From Phycisphaerales bacterium (GTDB taxonomy: Bacteria > Planctomycetota > Phycisphaerae > Phycisphaerales > SM1A02): a stretch of 64,000 nucleotides of DNA. Below are positions 34,931 through 43,780 of the stretch, in pieces (the stretch's first letter is position 1; every line of letters begins with the position of its first letter). The stretch spans positions 62,001-126,000 of the forward strand of contig SIAD01000006.1 of the NCBI GenBank assembly GCA_009691915.1, written 5' to 3'. The notes below the pieces were generated by a model. That model was not told the origin of the DNA. It ran no database searches and saw nothing but the letters and a program-made list of their open reading frames with translations. Both the position numbers and the translations under genes were made by a program.

Positions 34931-36610
34931 ATGCCCACTCTGACAGTAAACGGCGTTTCCCTTGAGTTCACGAAGGGCCAGTCGATCATCGATGTGGCGC
35001 TCAGGAACGGCATTGAGATTCCGCACTACTGCTATCACCCTGCGCTCTCGGTTCCTGCCAACTGTCGGATATGCCTGGCGGAGATCAGCCAACCAAACGC
35101 CAAATCCGGAGCACTCGAGCTCATCCCCAAGTTGATGCCGACCTGCCACACCGCCGCCGCCGACGGGATGGTTGTCACGACCCAGAGCCAGAAAGCCATT
35201 GCCAACCAGAAAGCGGTGATGGAGTTCCTGCTGATCAACCATCCGGTCGACTGCGCGGTGTGCGATCAGGCAGGGGAGTGCAAACTGCAGGACTACTCCT
35301 ACGAGGTTGGCCGCTCGGAGGCGCGATTCCAGGAAGACAAGATCAAGAACCCCAAGAAGGATGTCGGACCGCATGTCCTTCTTTACAGCGATCGCTGCAT
35401 CATGTGCACGCTCTGCGTCCGCTTCACCCAGGAGGTCACCGAGACGGGGGAGCTAATGGTCGACGGGCGCGGAGGCAACGAGATGATCGATGTCTTTCCC
35501 GGAATACCGCTCGCCAACGAACTCTCCGGCAATGTGATCGACCTCTGCCCCGTTGGGGCCCTTCTAGACAAGGACTTCCTGTTCCAGCAGCGGGTGTGGT
35601 ATCTCACCAAGACGCCGTCGATAGACGGGATCACCGCAAGCGGCGACAACATTTCAGTCGAGCACAATGAGGGGCGCATTCATCGGATCAAGCCCCGCGA
35701 GAATCCAGAGGTCAATCAGTGGTGGATCACCGACGAAGTTCGGTATGGCTGGAAGTTCGTCCATGCCGAGGATCGACTCTCGATGCCGATCCTGCGCGGA
35801 GCGCTGGAGGGCGACCGTGCCGATCCGTCGGCGGCGTGGGACTCGGCGCTGGCAAGAGCCGCCGAGGTTTTGCGCTCTGGCGCTGCTTCGGGCCGTCTGG
35901 CATTCATGGCCAGTCCCATGCTTTCGTGCGAGGACGCATTCCTGCTCGCGCGCGTCGTCCTCGAAGTGGATCCCTCGGCCGTACTCGGTGTGGGACCGAT
36001 TCCACACTCCGGTACCGATCGCACACTCAAGGGTGGGTACACCATTTGTGCGGAGAAGGCCCCCAACGCGCGCGGCGTTAGACGGGTCCTCGAGGCTCTC
36101 AGTGCGGCGACCGCGGGTCGCGCGGCCACTCCCGTTCATGATGCCGACTCATTCCTGGCAGCGCTCACCTCGCAGGGCTCTGGCGCCGTGCTGGTAACTG
36201 GGAACTACCCGAGTGATTGGGTCACCGAGCCCTTGATGCGCGCGCTATCGACGAGAAGGCTCGTCCTCCTCGACACACTGCCGACAAAGCTCGTCGCGTG
36301 CGCTGAGGTCGTATTCCCCTGCACCACTTGGGTTGAGAAGGATGGTTGCTTCGAGAATCGCAGCGGACGGCTCCAGTCGTTCCTCAGCGCGATCGCCCCC
36401 TTGGAGTTCGCGCGCAGTGAGATGGAGATCTCGCGTGGGCTGCACAAGGTGTTGTCTGAGGGTGCCGCGATGCACGATGCCGCACCGAGTGTCGCCGCTG
36501 TTCGTCGGGCGATGGCACGGGTGCCAGGCCTCGAAGCCTTTGCCAGCGGGATCCACCATCCCGCGCCCGAGCCAGGTCGTGCGAGCGACATGCAGCTCAT
36601 TGATCTCTGA
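34931..36610 (+). CDS. nuoG: NADH-quinone oxidoreductase subunit G (short form)
   Basis: Iron-sulfur subunit of complex I, 559 residues. N-terminal [2Fe-2S] ferredoxin with Cys in HYCYHPALSVPANCRIC and TCHTAA; His-ligated [4Fe-4S] in HPVDCAVCDQAGECKLQ; then [4Fe-4S] in DRCIMCTLCVRF and LCPVGAL. The molybdopterin-like region is reduced: after VWYLTKTPSIDGITASGDNI only part remains, and it lacks the long domain of E. coli NuoG (over 900 residues). The ATG at 34931 begins at the ferredoxin strand (MPTLTVNGVSLEF). No other nuo gene is near. Either an isolated part of a scattered complex I or a NuoG-like redox protein. Confidence 0.82.
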   Translation: MPTLTVNGVSLEFTKGQSIIDVALRNGIEIPHYCYHPALSVPANCRICLAEISQPNAKSGALELIPKLMPTCHTAAADGMVVTTQSQKAIANQKAVMEFLLINHPVDCAVCDQAGECKLQDYSYEVGRSEARFQEDKIKNPKKDVGPHVLLYSDRCIMCTLCVRFTQEVTETGELMVDGRGGNEMIDVFPGIPLANELSGNVIDLCPVGALLDKDFLFQQRVWYLTKTPSIDGITASGDNISVEHNEGRIHRIKPRENPEVNQWWITDEVRYGWKFVHAEDRLSMPILRGALEGDRADPSAAWDSALARAAEVLRSGAASGRLAFMASPMLSCEDAFLLARVVLEVDPSAVLGVGPIPHSGTDRTLKGGYTICAEKAPNARGVRRVLEALSAATAGRAATPVHDADSFLAALTSQGSGAVLVTGNYPSDWVTEPLMRALSTRRLVLLDTLPTKLVACAEVVFPCTTWVEKDGCFENRSGRLQSFLSAIAPLEFARSEMEISRGLHKVLSEGAAMHDAAPSVAAVRRAMARVPGLEAFASGIHHPAPEPGRASDMQLIDL

Positions 36611-36628
36611 TCCGCCAGGCGGAAACCG

Positions 36629-38077
36629 ATGCCAGTGAGGCATGTCAAGGATGCGGGGCGCAACGCCTTGGAGGTGTGGACGCTCGCGTGGCCGACGGTC
36701 ATCACGATGCTCAGCTACACGCTGATGCAGTTCGTCGACAGCATCATGGTCGCGCAATTGGGCCCCCTTGAACTCGCCGCGCAGGGAAATGGAGGCGTGT
36801 GGACCTGGACGGTGACGGCGTTTCTCGTGGGGATCATCTCGCTCGTCAACACCTTTGTTTCCCAGGCCATCGGCGCCAAGGACACGGCCAACGCGTCCCG
36901 GTATGCGTGGGCCGGAGTCTGGTTTGGTCTCGCCTCATGGGTGGTTGTCCTTCTTCCGTTTGGGTTCCTCGTCCTGCCATGGGCATTCACGAAGATGGGT
37001 CATGAGCCACGACTCATCGAACTCGAGCTCGCGTACGGACAGTGGCTCATCGCGGGCGGCTGCTTCACGCTTGTGGCCAAGGCCTTCAGCAACTTCTTCT
37101 TCGCGGTGCAGCGCCCCAAGGTCGTCGCGGTCGCGGCCATCGCCGGAAACTGCATCAATCTGGTTCTCAACTACGCCCTGATCTACGGAGATCGTGGTCT
37201 GCCGGCGCTGGGTCTTGGGGGAGTGCCGGGGGTCACGCCGATGGGTGTCGAAGGCGCGGCGATCGCCACGGTGATCGGCGTCGGGATCGAGTGCATGATT
37301 CCAGCGCTGTATTTCTTCGGTCCGAGACTCGCCCGTGAGTACGCGACTAGGCGCAACTGGCGTCTCGATGCGGGGGCGATCAAGGACCTTGTCCGTGTCG
37401 GCTGGCCCGCATCGATCCAGTTCGGCAACGAGATGTTCTGCTGGTCTGTGTTCATGACAGTGCTGGTAGGGGTTTTCGGCACTGTGCATCTGGCCGCAGC
37501 CTGGGCGGTCCTCCGATTCATGCACCTTTCATTCATGCCGGCGGTCGGCTTCAGCATCGCAACAACAAGCCTCGTGGGTCGCTCTATCGGCGCCGGAAAC
37601 ACCAGTCAGGCGACACGCTACGCGCGGACCGCGCTCTGGATGTCGGTCCTCTATATGGGGGCGTGGGGGGCACTCATGCTCCTCTTCCGTGAGGACATGA
37701 TCCGTCTCTTCACCGACGCGTCGGTGGTTGACAGCGCAGAGGCGGCAGAGATCGTCCGAGTCGGTGCGTCGATCATGATCGCGGCAGCGATCTTCCAGGC
37801 ATTCGATGCCGTCGGGATCGTCTACACCGGGGCCCTGCGCGGCGCCGGCGACACGCTCTGGCCAGGCATCGTCACGATTGTGCTGAGTTGGTCGCTGATT
37901 GTCGGCGGGGGATGGTGGATGGTGCGGTTCCGCCCCGAGTACGAGTCGGTCGGTCCTTGGATCGGGGCGACCATCTACATCATTGTCCTGGGAGGCGCGA
38001 TGGCGTGGCGATTCGAGCGCGGCCCCTGGCGATCCCGACCCTTGTCACGCCATGCCGGAGTCTCGGACGCCGGATGA
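36629..38077 (+). CDS. MATE family efflux transporter
   Basis: Integral membrane antiporter of the MATE family, 482 residues, about 12 helices. Seen: TLMQFVDSIMVAQLGPLELAA in helix 1, cut here, the repeat motifs FVSQAIGAKDTANASRYAWA and SLVGRSIGAGNTSQATRYAR (duplicated halves), and the hydrophobic helices between. It starts 18 bases after nuoG. The substrate may be a cationic drug, flavin or lipid-linked compound; nothing here decides it. Confidence 0.88.
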   Translation: MPVRHVKDAGRNALEVWTLAWPTVITMLSYTLMQFVDSIMVAQLGPLELAAQGNGGVWTWTVTAFLVGIISLVNTFVSQAIGAKDTANASRYAWAGVWFGLASWVVVLLPFGFLVLPWAFTKMGHEPRLIELELAYGQWLIAGGCFTLVAKAFSNFFFAVQRPKVVAVAAIAGNCINLVLNYALIYGDRGLPALGLGGVPGVTPMGVEGAAIATVIGVGIECMIPALYFFGPRLAREYATRRNWRLDAGAIKDLVRVGWPASIQFGNEMFCWSVFMTVLVGVFGTVHLAAAWAVLRFMHLSFMPAVGFSIATTSLVGRSIGAGNTSQATRYARTALWMSVLYMGAWGALMLLFREDMIRLFTDASVVDSAEAAEIVRVGASIMIAAAIFQAFDAVGIVYTGALRGAGDTLWPGIVTIVLSWSLIVGGGWWMVRFRPEYESVGPWIGATIYIIVLGGAMAWRFERGPWRSRPLSRHAGVSDAG

Positions 38078-38145
38078 CGAATGGTTTGGGGGGTCGGACT
38101 GATCCTGCGTATGCTTGTCGATCCCCCGAAAGAACCCCCAACCCG

Positions 38146-39060
38146 ATGAGTACCGCCATGACTGCGACCGTTGAGCCAAATCCCGCTGCTGCCAAGCCCC
38201 ATGTTGACTCGGCCAAGAAACACGAAGCCGAAGGACGGCGTGATGAGGCGATTGCTTCCTACCAGACCGCGCTCGACCATGACCGCAGTTGCCAGACGAT
38301 GTTCGCGCTCGCGCGACTCCTTGATCAGGTCGGTGATGACGATGAGGCACTCGCGTTGTATGAGGAGATCTGCTATCGGCCGACTCCGCCGGTGAATGCG
38401 CTCATCAACCTCGCCACGATCTACGAAGACATGGGCGAGTCTGAGCGCGCCCAGCGTTGCCTTCGTCTCGTGCTCGACAAGTACCCGACTCACCCGCATG
38501 CGCGCATGTACCTCCGGGATGTATGCGCGGTCCAGACACTCTCCTACGACGCGCAGGCGGACCAGCAGGCCGCACGACGCAACGCGATCCTCGACACGCC
38601 GATCACTGACTTCGAACTCAGTTCGCGCGCACGCAACTGCCTGAAGAAGGTCGAGATCCGCACGCTCGGCGACCTCCTCAGGGTCACAGAGGCGGAGCTA
38701 ATGGCGTTCAAGAACTTCGGAGATGCCAGCATCAACGAGATCAAGGCGATGCTCGCTTCGCGCGGACTGCGGCTTGGACAAGCACTCGAGGGCGGCTACG
38801 AGGAGTCGTATCGACAGGACTACCTGACGAAACTGCGTGACACCGTAGCGCAGGATGTGCTCGATACGCCGGTGACCTCGCTCCAACTGACAATCCGCGC
38901 CCGCAAGGCCGTTCAGGTGCTCGAAATTCGCTCGCTAGGTGAACTCGCGTGCCGGACCGAGGCGGAGCTGATGGGAATCAAGAATTTCGGTACGACGAGC
39001 TTGGACGAAATCAAGGAACAGCTCGCGACCTTCGGTCTCGCGCTTCGAACGCTCGAATGA
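38146..39060 (+). CDS. TPR protein with two RNA polymerase alpha-CTD domains
   Basis: A 304-residue protein: N-terminal TPR-like helices (about 15-125), then two copies of the RNA polymerase alpha C-terminal domain, at 149-215 and 239-304, joined by a 20-residue linker. Copy 1 (SRARNCLKKVEIRTLGDLL) keeps the equivalents of E. coli R265, N268, C269, G296 and S299 but has Ala for K298; copy 2 (TIRARKAVQVLEIRSLGELA) keeps R265 but has Lys and Ala at N268 and C269. No polymerase alpha N-terminal domain is present. A -10-like TATGCT lies at 38110-38115. Start ATG 38146 chosen; ATG 38158 is alternative. It overlaps the SpoIID-like gene by 4 bases. Could act on DNA, or on sigma/activators, as a decoupled alpha-CTD. 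Confidence 0.85.
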   Translation: MSTAMTATVEPNPAAAKPHVDSAKKHEAEGRRDEAIASYQTALDHDRSCQTMFALARLLDQVGDDDEALALYEEICYRPTPPVNALINLATIYEDMGESERAQRCLRLVLDKYPTHPHARMYLRDVCAVQTLSYDAQADQQAARRNAILDTPITDFELSSRARNCLKKVEIRTLGDLLRVTEAELMAFKNFGDASINEIKAMLASRGLRLGQALEGGYEESYRQDYLTKLRDTVAQDVLDTPVTSLQLTIRARKAVQVLEIRSLGELACRTEAELMGIKNFGTTSLDEIKEQLATFGLALRTLE

Positions 39061-40517
39061 GGGAGGATGTCCGGCGCGGGGCACTCACCGCGGCCGCGAT
39101 CGCGCTGAGTCTCTGCGCGGGATGCGCTCCCGAGTCGGTCGCGCCGACTCCCCCGCAGAGCGTTGACTCGGCCACACCGCAGTCCGCTCCAGGCGCGCCC
39201 GCCCTGCCAGTAGCCGCGCCGCCCGTCGAAACCGCCGATCTTGAGTTTCCCGCCAAGCCCAAGGTGTTTCCTCCCAAGGAACGACCGGTTCCTCTGACTG
39301 AGGAGCCAATGATGGCTGTGCGGATCGGATCGGTGAAGGCAGGGGAGCCGATCCCGATCGATTGCGTGGGAGGGCTTCTGATCTCGCCACGGGATGCGGG
39401 GTCCGATTCACCGGCTTGGGCCACGGGTGCTCCCGTCGAGATCCGGGCCTCGAAGCGAGGGTGGAGTGTCAAGGGGAAGCCCGCCGGTACCGCCTCGTCC
39501 CAGCGGGAGTTCCCGCCGTGCGAACTGGTTGTAGTTGCCCGCGAGGGAGCGCCTCGAACCTTGGAATGGAATCATGTGAAGTGGCCGGGGGAACTGAGGC
39601 TCGTCGAAGTGTCCTCGGATGGAGGTTTAGACGGGGCCGGGACCTCGCCCAGACGGATCGACCTGGTGATGGACATCGCGATGGAGTCGTATCTCCCTGG
39701 GGTGATCGCCAAGGAACTCTATGGCGGCTGGGACAAGGAGACCTACCGCGCGCAGGCGATCGCCGCGCGCAGCTTTGCCTTCGTCGAACGGGACCGTTGG
39801 GCGGGGCGACGACACTATGACCTTGTCGCGGGACAGCAGAGTCAGGCATGGGAGGGGGAGACCAAGAACCAACGCGCGATCGACGCGGTTGCGGCCACGC
39901 GCGGGCAGATGCTCGTGGTCGATGGCCGCGTCGTCCCGGCGTACTACTCAAGCGCATGTGGCGGACATCCTGCGTCGGCGCTCGGGACTCTCACCGACAA
40001 TCCATTCCACAGCATCGCCGCAGTCTCTGCCGGCGACGCCGGGAAACGCGTTGGAGCGTGCTGCCAGGGAGCGTCCGTGGCGTCATGGAAGGTGACGATT
40101 CCTCGCTCCGCGGTGCGTTCGAGACTTCAGGCATGGGGGAAAGTGAATGGGCGCCCTGACCTGGCGGCGATCGAAATGCCCTCGGCCATTGAGATCAATG
40201 AGCGCAATGCCGCGGGCCGTGCGATCTCGTTCACCCTCACTGCTGGGAAGCACTCGTACGAGATAGGCGCGGAAGACCTCCGCTGGGCGATGAACGCGCC
40301 GCGCGACCGGAAGACCACCCTGAAGTCAGGGGATCTCGCGGCGAAGTTCGTGCGTGTCGATGGCGCTGCGAGTGTCGAGTTCTCGGGGCGCGGATTCGGC
40401 CACGGAGTGGGGCTCTGCCAGCATGGCGCGCAGGAAATGGCCAAGTCCGGAGCCACGGCGCAGGAGATTCTGGCCAGGTACTACCTGGGTGCGACCATCG
40501 AGCGAGCGTGGAAGTAG
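39057..40517 (+). CDS. SpoIID/LytB-domain lipoprotein
   Basis: Predicted lipoprotein (lipobox ALSLCAGC, Cys about residue 21) of 486 residues with a Pro/Ala-rich linker and a SpoIID/LytB domain: MESYLPGVIAKELYGGWDKE, then AQAIAARSFAFV, then YYSSACGG, ending in FGHGVGLCQHGAQEMAKSG. SpoIID proteins are lytic transglycosylases that act on denuded peptidoglycan; the catalytic Glu is expected in AKELYGG. It overlaps the TPR/alpha-CTD gene by 4 bases and lies 2 bases before ribE. Role likely in cell-wall remodelling; planctomycetes do not sporulate as Firmicutes do. Confidence 0.85.
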   Translation: MREDVRRGALTAAAIALSLCAGCAPESVAPTPPQSVDSATPQSAPGAPALPVAAPPVETADLEFPAKPKVFPPKERPVPLTEEPMMAVRIGSVKAGEPIPIDCVGGLLISPRDAGSDSPAWATGAPVEIRASKRGWSVKGKPAGTASSQREFPPCELVVVAREGAPRTLEWNHVKWPGELRLVEVSSDGGLDGAGTSPRRIDLVMDIAMESYLPGVIAKELYGGWDKETYRAQAIAARSFAFVERDRWAGRRHYDLVAGQQSQAWEGETKNQRAIDAVAATRGQMLVVDGRVVPAYYSSACGGHPASALGTLTDNPFHSIAAVSAGDAGKRVGACCQGASVASWKVTIPRSAVRSRLQAWGKVNGRPDLAAIEMPSAIEINERNAAGRAISFTLTAGKHSYEIGAEDLRWAMNAPRDRKTTLKSGDLAAKFVRVDGAASVEFSGRGFGHGVGLCQHGAQEMAKSGATAQEILARYYLGATIERAWK

Positions 40518-40519
40518 CC

Positions 40520-41119
40520 ATGTTTACAGGACTCATTCAAGGCGTCGGCACGGTCAGCGCGCGCGATACGCGTGGCGCCGGCGTGCGGCTTGCCGTCGAC
40601 CTTGGGCCGCTCGCCCCACGCGCGTGTGCGGGTGACTCGGTCTCTGTGCATGGGGTCTGCCTGACTGTGGCGGGGGAGGATCATGCAATCCGCGCCTTCG
40701 ACCTTGTTGAGGAGACGCTATGCAGAACGACGCTCGGCTCGCTCGGGCGAGGGTCGCGGGTCAACCTGGAGTTGGCACTGCGCGCTGGCGATGGGATTGG
40801 GGGTCACATTGTTCAGGGTCATGTCGACTCTGTGGGGCGCGTCACACGAGTCGATCTCGCGCAGGGGCGCCACCGTGTTCGCGTCGAGCTACCTTTGGAA
40901 ATCTCGTCCATGATGGTCGCGCAGGGATCAGTGACCATTGATGGAGTCTCCTTGACGATCGCCTCCTGCTCGGACGCGTGGATCGAGGTCGCACTCATTC
41001 CGGAAACGCTTGGACGCACGACCCTCCCAGATCTCGCGGAAGGGGCACTAGTCAACATCGAGGTCGATGCACTGGCCCGACTGGTCGACGCCGCGGTGCG
41101 GCGAAGGATGCGCGTCTAG
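40520..41119 (+). CDS. ribE: Riboflavin synthase alpha chain
   Basis: Dismutes two 6,7-dimethyl-8-ribityllumazine molecules to riboflavin. The 199-residue product consists of two similar lumazine-binding barrels: barrel 1 from MFTGLIQGVGTV (catalytic N-terminal strand) to about 95, and barrel 2 from HIVQGHVDSVGRV to about 190, with VTIDGVSLTI repeating the VSVHGVCLTV of barrel 1. ATG 40520 fits the family N-terminus; it lies 2 bases after the SpoIID-like stop, with GTGGAAG before it. The stop interlocks with that of the convergent gene through a shared CTAG. Confidence 0.92.
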   Translation: MFTGLIQGVGTVSARDTRGAGVRLAVDLGPLAPRACAGDSVSVHGVCLTVAGEDHAIRAFDLVEETLCRTTLGSLGRGSRVNLELALRAGDGIGGHIVQGHVDSVGRVTRVDLAQGRHRVRVELPLEISSMMVAQGSVTIDGVSLTIASCSDAWIEVALIPETLGRTTLPDLAEGALVNIEVDALARLVDAAVRRRMRV

Positions 41120-42369
41120 GAGTTCGTCGGCCCGTCCGCACCAGTGCGCGACACACACAAGAGCGTGAGATCATCGATCTGCGGGAAGTCTTCGCTTTCC
41201 TCGTCGAGCCGCCCCTCAATGTGCGCGATGAACTCCTGGGGAGTCGCGTCGCGGGCGAACTCCTTGAAAACATCTAGGAATCGGCGATTGGGGAGCCGAG
41301 GCGCGGCGGGATCCTGACCGAGTTCGGGAAAGGCCTGCTCAAACCCATCGGTGTAGAAAAGCAGCTTCTCGCCCTCCAGGATGGTCATCGATCGCTCAGT
41401 GAAGACTTCGTCGGCGAAGACTCCGAGCAGGCCGCCTTCGCTCTGTGTGTGAGCCATCGAGCCGTCGGGAGCGAGCCGGATCATCGGGGGATGGCCGGCA
41501 CTCGCCACAGTCAGCTCGAAGGTCCGTGTGTCCATCACGCCGTAGATCGCCGTGGCGAACCGTGTCGTGCGGCCCACACGGGTCATCATGTCCGCATTCA
41601 CCTTGGAGAGCGCCTCTGATGGTGGGAGTACTCGGTACGAGCTATCGACGATTTCCTTCGTCGGCAGAGTGCGCGAGATGACGAGCGTCAGTAGTGCCGC
41701 GGGTACGCCATGGCCTACCGCGTCGGTCACGAAGAACCCGAGGTGGTGCTCGTCGATGCGGATGACATTGTAAATGTCCCCCGAGACATAGGCCGCGGGG
41801 CGCCAGAGGGCATCGGATACAACGCCGACGATCGAGGGGAGCGAGCGGGGAAGAAACTCGCGCTGCACCGACGCGGCGAGCTGCAGTTCACCCTGAATTG
41901 TGCTGATCTCGTGACGAAGCCCGCCGGAGAACCGCATCGCGCTGACTGTCTCCACCTGTAGTCGGGCGAATTCCTTCTGCCGCGAGATGAGGGCGTAGAG
42001 TGCAGTGGCGAGGTATTCCGGACCCTGCGCGGGATCGATGGCGAACGAGATTCCCGGGGGGAGCGGATCAGTGCCGTTCCAGGAGTCAGTCAGTGCCAGT
42101 ACTGGAATCGCCTGCGCAATCGCTTCCTGAAAGGCCGCCGATGATGCGGCGGTGCCATTGGGCATTCCGACCATAACAACCGCCTGGGCCTCGCGCACGA
42201 GCATCGCCTGATCGACGGGATCCGGTGAGTCCACCGTCTTCGCGTCGAGGCGGTACTTCGTCGAAAGCATGTGGGCAACCGTCTCGTGAACCGATCCAGG
42301 CTGCATGGACAACACCGCGACGCGGGGGTGAATGTTTCTCAGCGACTGGTGCTCCAAGGGAATCGACAC
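41116..42369 (-). CDS. SpoIIE/RsbU-type PP2C phosphatase
   Basis: A 417-residue protein. The N-terminal domain (about 15-125, HPRVAVLSMQPGSVHETVAHM) resembles a degenerate response-regulator or sensor fold; the C-terminal SpoIIE phosphatase domain (about 165-410) has SGDIYNVIRIDEHHLGFFVT with DAVGHGVPAAL, then FATAIYGVMD, then LLFYTDGFEQAF, then the terminal IDDLTLLCV. The metal-binding Asp residues of PP2C are in place. GTG 42369 is preferred (TACACT 7 bases upstream); ATG 42405 is in frame and would overlap the phhB promoter. Likely works in a partner-switching system, though no anti-sigma factor is nearby. Confidence 0.85.
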   Translation of the reverse strand: MSIPLEHQSLRNIHPRVAVLSMQPGSVHETVAHMLSTKYRLDAKTVDSPDPVDQAMLVREAQAVVMVGMPNGTAASSAAFQEAIAQAIPVLALTDSWNGTDPLPPGISFAIDPAQGPEYLATALYALISRQKEFARLQVETVSAMRFSGGLRHEISTIQGELQLAASVQREFLPRSLPSIVGVVSDALWRPAAYVSGDIYNVIRIDEHHLGFFVTDAVGHGVPAALLTLVISRTLPTKEIVDSSYRVLPPSEALSKVNADMMTRVGRTTRFATAIYGVMDTRTFELTVASAGHPPMIRLAPDGSMAHTQSEGGLLGVFADEVFTERSMTILEGEKLLFYTDGFEQAFPELGQDPAAPRLPNRRFLDVFKEFARDATPQEFIAHIEGRLDEESEDFPQIDDLTLLCVSRTGADGPTNS

Positions 42370-42376
42370 GCTGGCC

Positions 42377-42382
42377 AGTGTA
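42377..42382 (-). promoter_or_regulatory. -10-like TACACT, SpoIIE-type gene
   Basis: On the minus strand TACACT ends 7 bases before GTG 42369, supporting that start over ATG 42405. Confidence 0.35.
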
Positions 42383-42404
42383 GCCCCGCGAAATCGCCGC
42401 CGCA

Positions 42405-42410
42405 TACGCT
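42405..42410 (+). promoter_or_regulatory. -10-like TACGCT, phhB
   Basis: TACGCT ends 6 bases before ATG 42417; the gap is AGGGGG, which could act as a very close ribosome site if the transcript starts further upstream. Confidence 0.35.
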
Positions 42411-42416
42411 AGGGGG

Positions 42417-42722
42417 ATGAACCCACGCATGAGCGAGGCCGAGATCGGCGACGCGTTGAGCCGCACTCCGGGCTGGTCACGCAGCACCAGTCTCATCGAA
42501 CGCACTTTCGTGTTTCGGGACTTCGTCGCATCGATGGCGTTCGTCAACCAGGTCGCCGTCGAGGCCGAACGAACGCAGCATCATCCGGACATCTCGATCC
42601 TCTACAGCAAGGTTCGTCTCGCGTTCAGCACACACGACGCTGGTGGGCTCACGGTCAAGGACTTCGCGGGCGCGGTGTTCGCCAACGCGGCCGCCGCGGG
42701 CCAAGTAGCCGCCGCGCGCTAG
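42417..42722 (+). CDS. Pterin-4a-carbinolamine dehydratase
   Basis: Recycles 4a-hydroxytetrahydropterin (after aromatic amino acid hydroxylation) or moonlights in cofactor pathways. The 101-residue product has the family core: GWSRSTSLIERTFVFRDF, VAVEAERTQHHPDI (catalytic His pair with Asp) and STHDAGGLTVKDF. It is of usual length. The stop shares CTAG with the convergent mcsB gene. No hydroxylase is nearby. Confidence 0.9.
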   Translation: MNPRMSEAEIGDALSRTPGWSRSTSLIERTFVFRDFVASMAFVNQVAVEAERTQHHPDISILYSKVRLAFSTHDAGGLTVKDFAGAVFANAAAAGQVAAAR

Positions 42723-43780
42723 CTCGCCGTAAGCGCCTGCCTCACAATTGTGGCGCGCACCTCGCGCTCGGCCTCTTCGCCCTCGCCCGCGCGCGGGTCG
42801 ACGAGGCCCAGATGGGCCGGTTGAACCTGGAGAAGCAGCCGCTGGACCGTCGAGAGCGGGAGGGGAATGATTTCGCAGGCAACTCCGAACCGAAGTCGGC
42901 CGAGGAGTTTCGTCGCTTCGTCGGCCCCGAGGACTCGTGCGCTCGAGAGGATCGCGTGCGCGCGCAGGACGCGGTCTTCGACCATTGTGCGTGACCGCGC
43001 CAACGCCGCCGCGCGCGCTTCCCGCTCGTAGCCCACGATTCGCGGGAGGATTGTCCGCAGGAACTCGTCGCGCAGCGCTTCCTCCGTCGCCCCGAGCGTG
43101 ATCTGATTGGAGAACTGGTAGAAGTCGCCGATCGACGCGCTCCCTTCTCCGTAGTAGCCACGCACGGCCAGATGCAACTCCTCGGCCGCCCGCTTGACTC
43201 GGGCGATCTCGCCGGTCATGCTCAGGGCTGGAAGGTGCAGCATGGCACTAAGGCGGATCCCGCATCCCACATTGGTCGGGCACGCCGTGAGGAATCCCCA
43301 TCGCGGGTGGAACGCATAGTTCACATGCGCGCCCAGTGCTTGCTCGATGGCGAACGCCGCGTCGAATGCCACCGACAGCGCGGCCCCGGGAGCGAGCGAT
43401 TGAATCCTCATGTGATCCTCTTCGTTGACCATCATCGACGAGTGTTCGTCGCGCGACAGCGCAAGTGCCCGCGGGGTGTCCGCTTCCACAAACGCCTGCG
43501 AGGCGAGGTGGCGCTCCTTGAGAAGAATTCGCTCCCGTGCGGGGGTCTTGAGGAGATCCATCCACTGCAGGGCGGTGGGGCCGCTCTCCGTGGGATCTCG
43601 GGGAGCGAAGCGCTCGATCGCCTGGCGAACGACGCGGAGAACCTCGTGTCGGATCGCTGAACTCGCCCGGTTTGTGAAGGGGAACCCCGAAATGTTTCGG
43701 GCGATCCGGACACGACTGGTGACAACGACATCGGAATCAGGTCCGACCCGAGAGAGCGCGGCGGTGAACGGCACGCTCAT
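42719..43780 (-). CDS. mcsB: Protein arginine kinase McsB
   Basis: Phosphorylates arginines on proteins that are then degraded by ClpCP; it resembles phosphagen kinases. The 353-residue product has VVTSRVRIARNISGFPF (nucleotide site), VNEEDHMRIQ (catalytic Glu pair with Asp), TACPTNVGCGIRLS (active-site Cys) and GYYGEGSASIGDFYQFSN with QITLGATEE. All key residues appear present. It overlaps mcsA by 4 bases, and kdsA precedes mcsA. ClpC is not in the window. Confidence 0.93.
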   Translation of the reverse strand: MSVPFTAALSRVGPDSDVVVTSRVRIARNISGFPFTNRASSAIRHEVLRVVRQAIERFAPRDPTESGPTALQWMDLLKTPARERILLKERHLASQAFVEADTPRALALSRDEHSSMMVNEEDHMRIQSLAPGAALSVAFDAAFAIEQALGAHVNYAFHPRWGFLTACPTNVGCGIRLSAMLHLPALSMTGEIARVKRAAEELHLAVRGYYGEGSASIGDFYQFSNQITLGATEEALRDEFLRTILPRIVGYEREARAAALARSRTMVEDRVLRAHAILSSARVLGADEATKLLGRLRFGVACEIIPLPLSTVQRLLLQVQPAHLGLVDPRAGEGEEAEREVRATIVRQALTAS

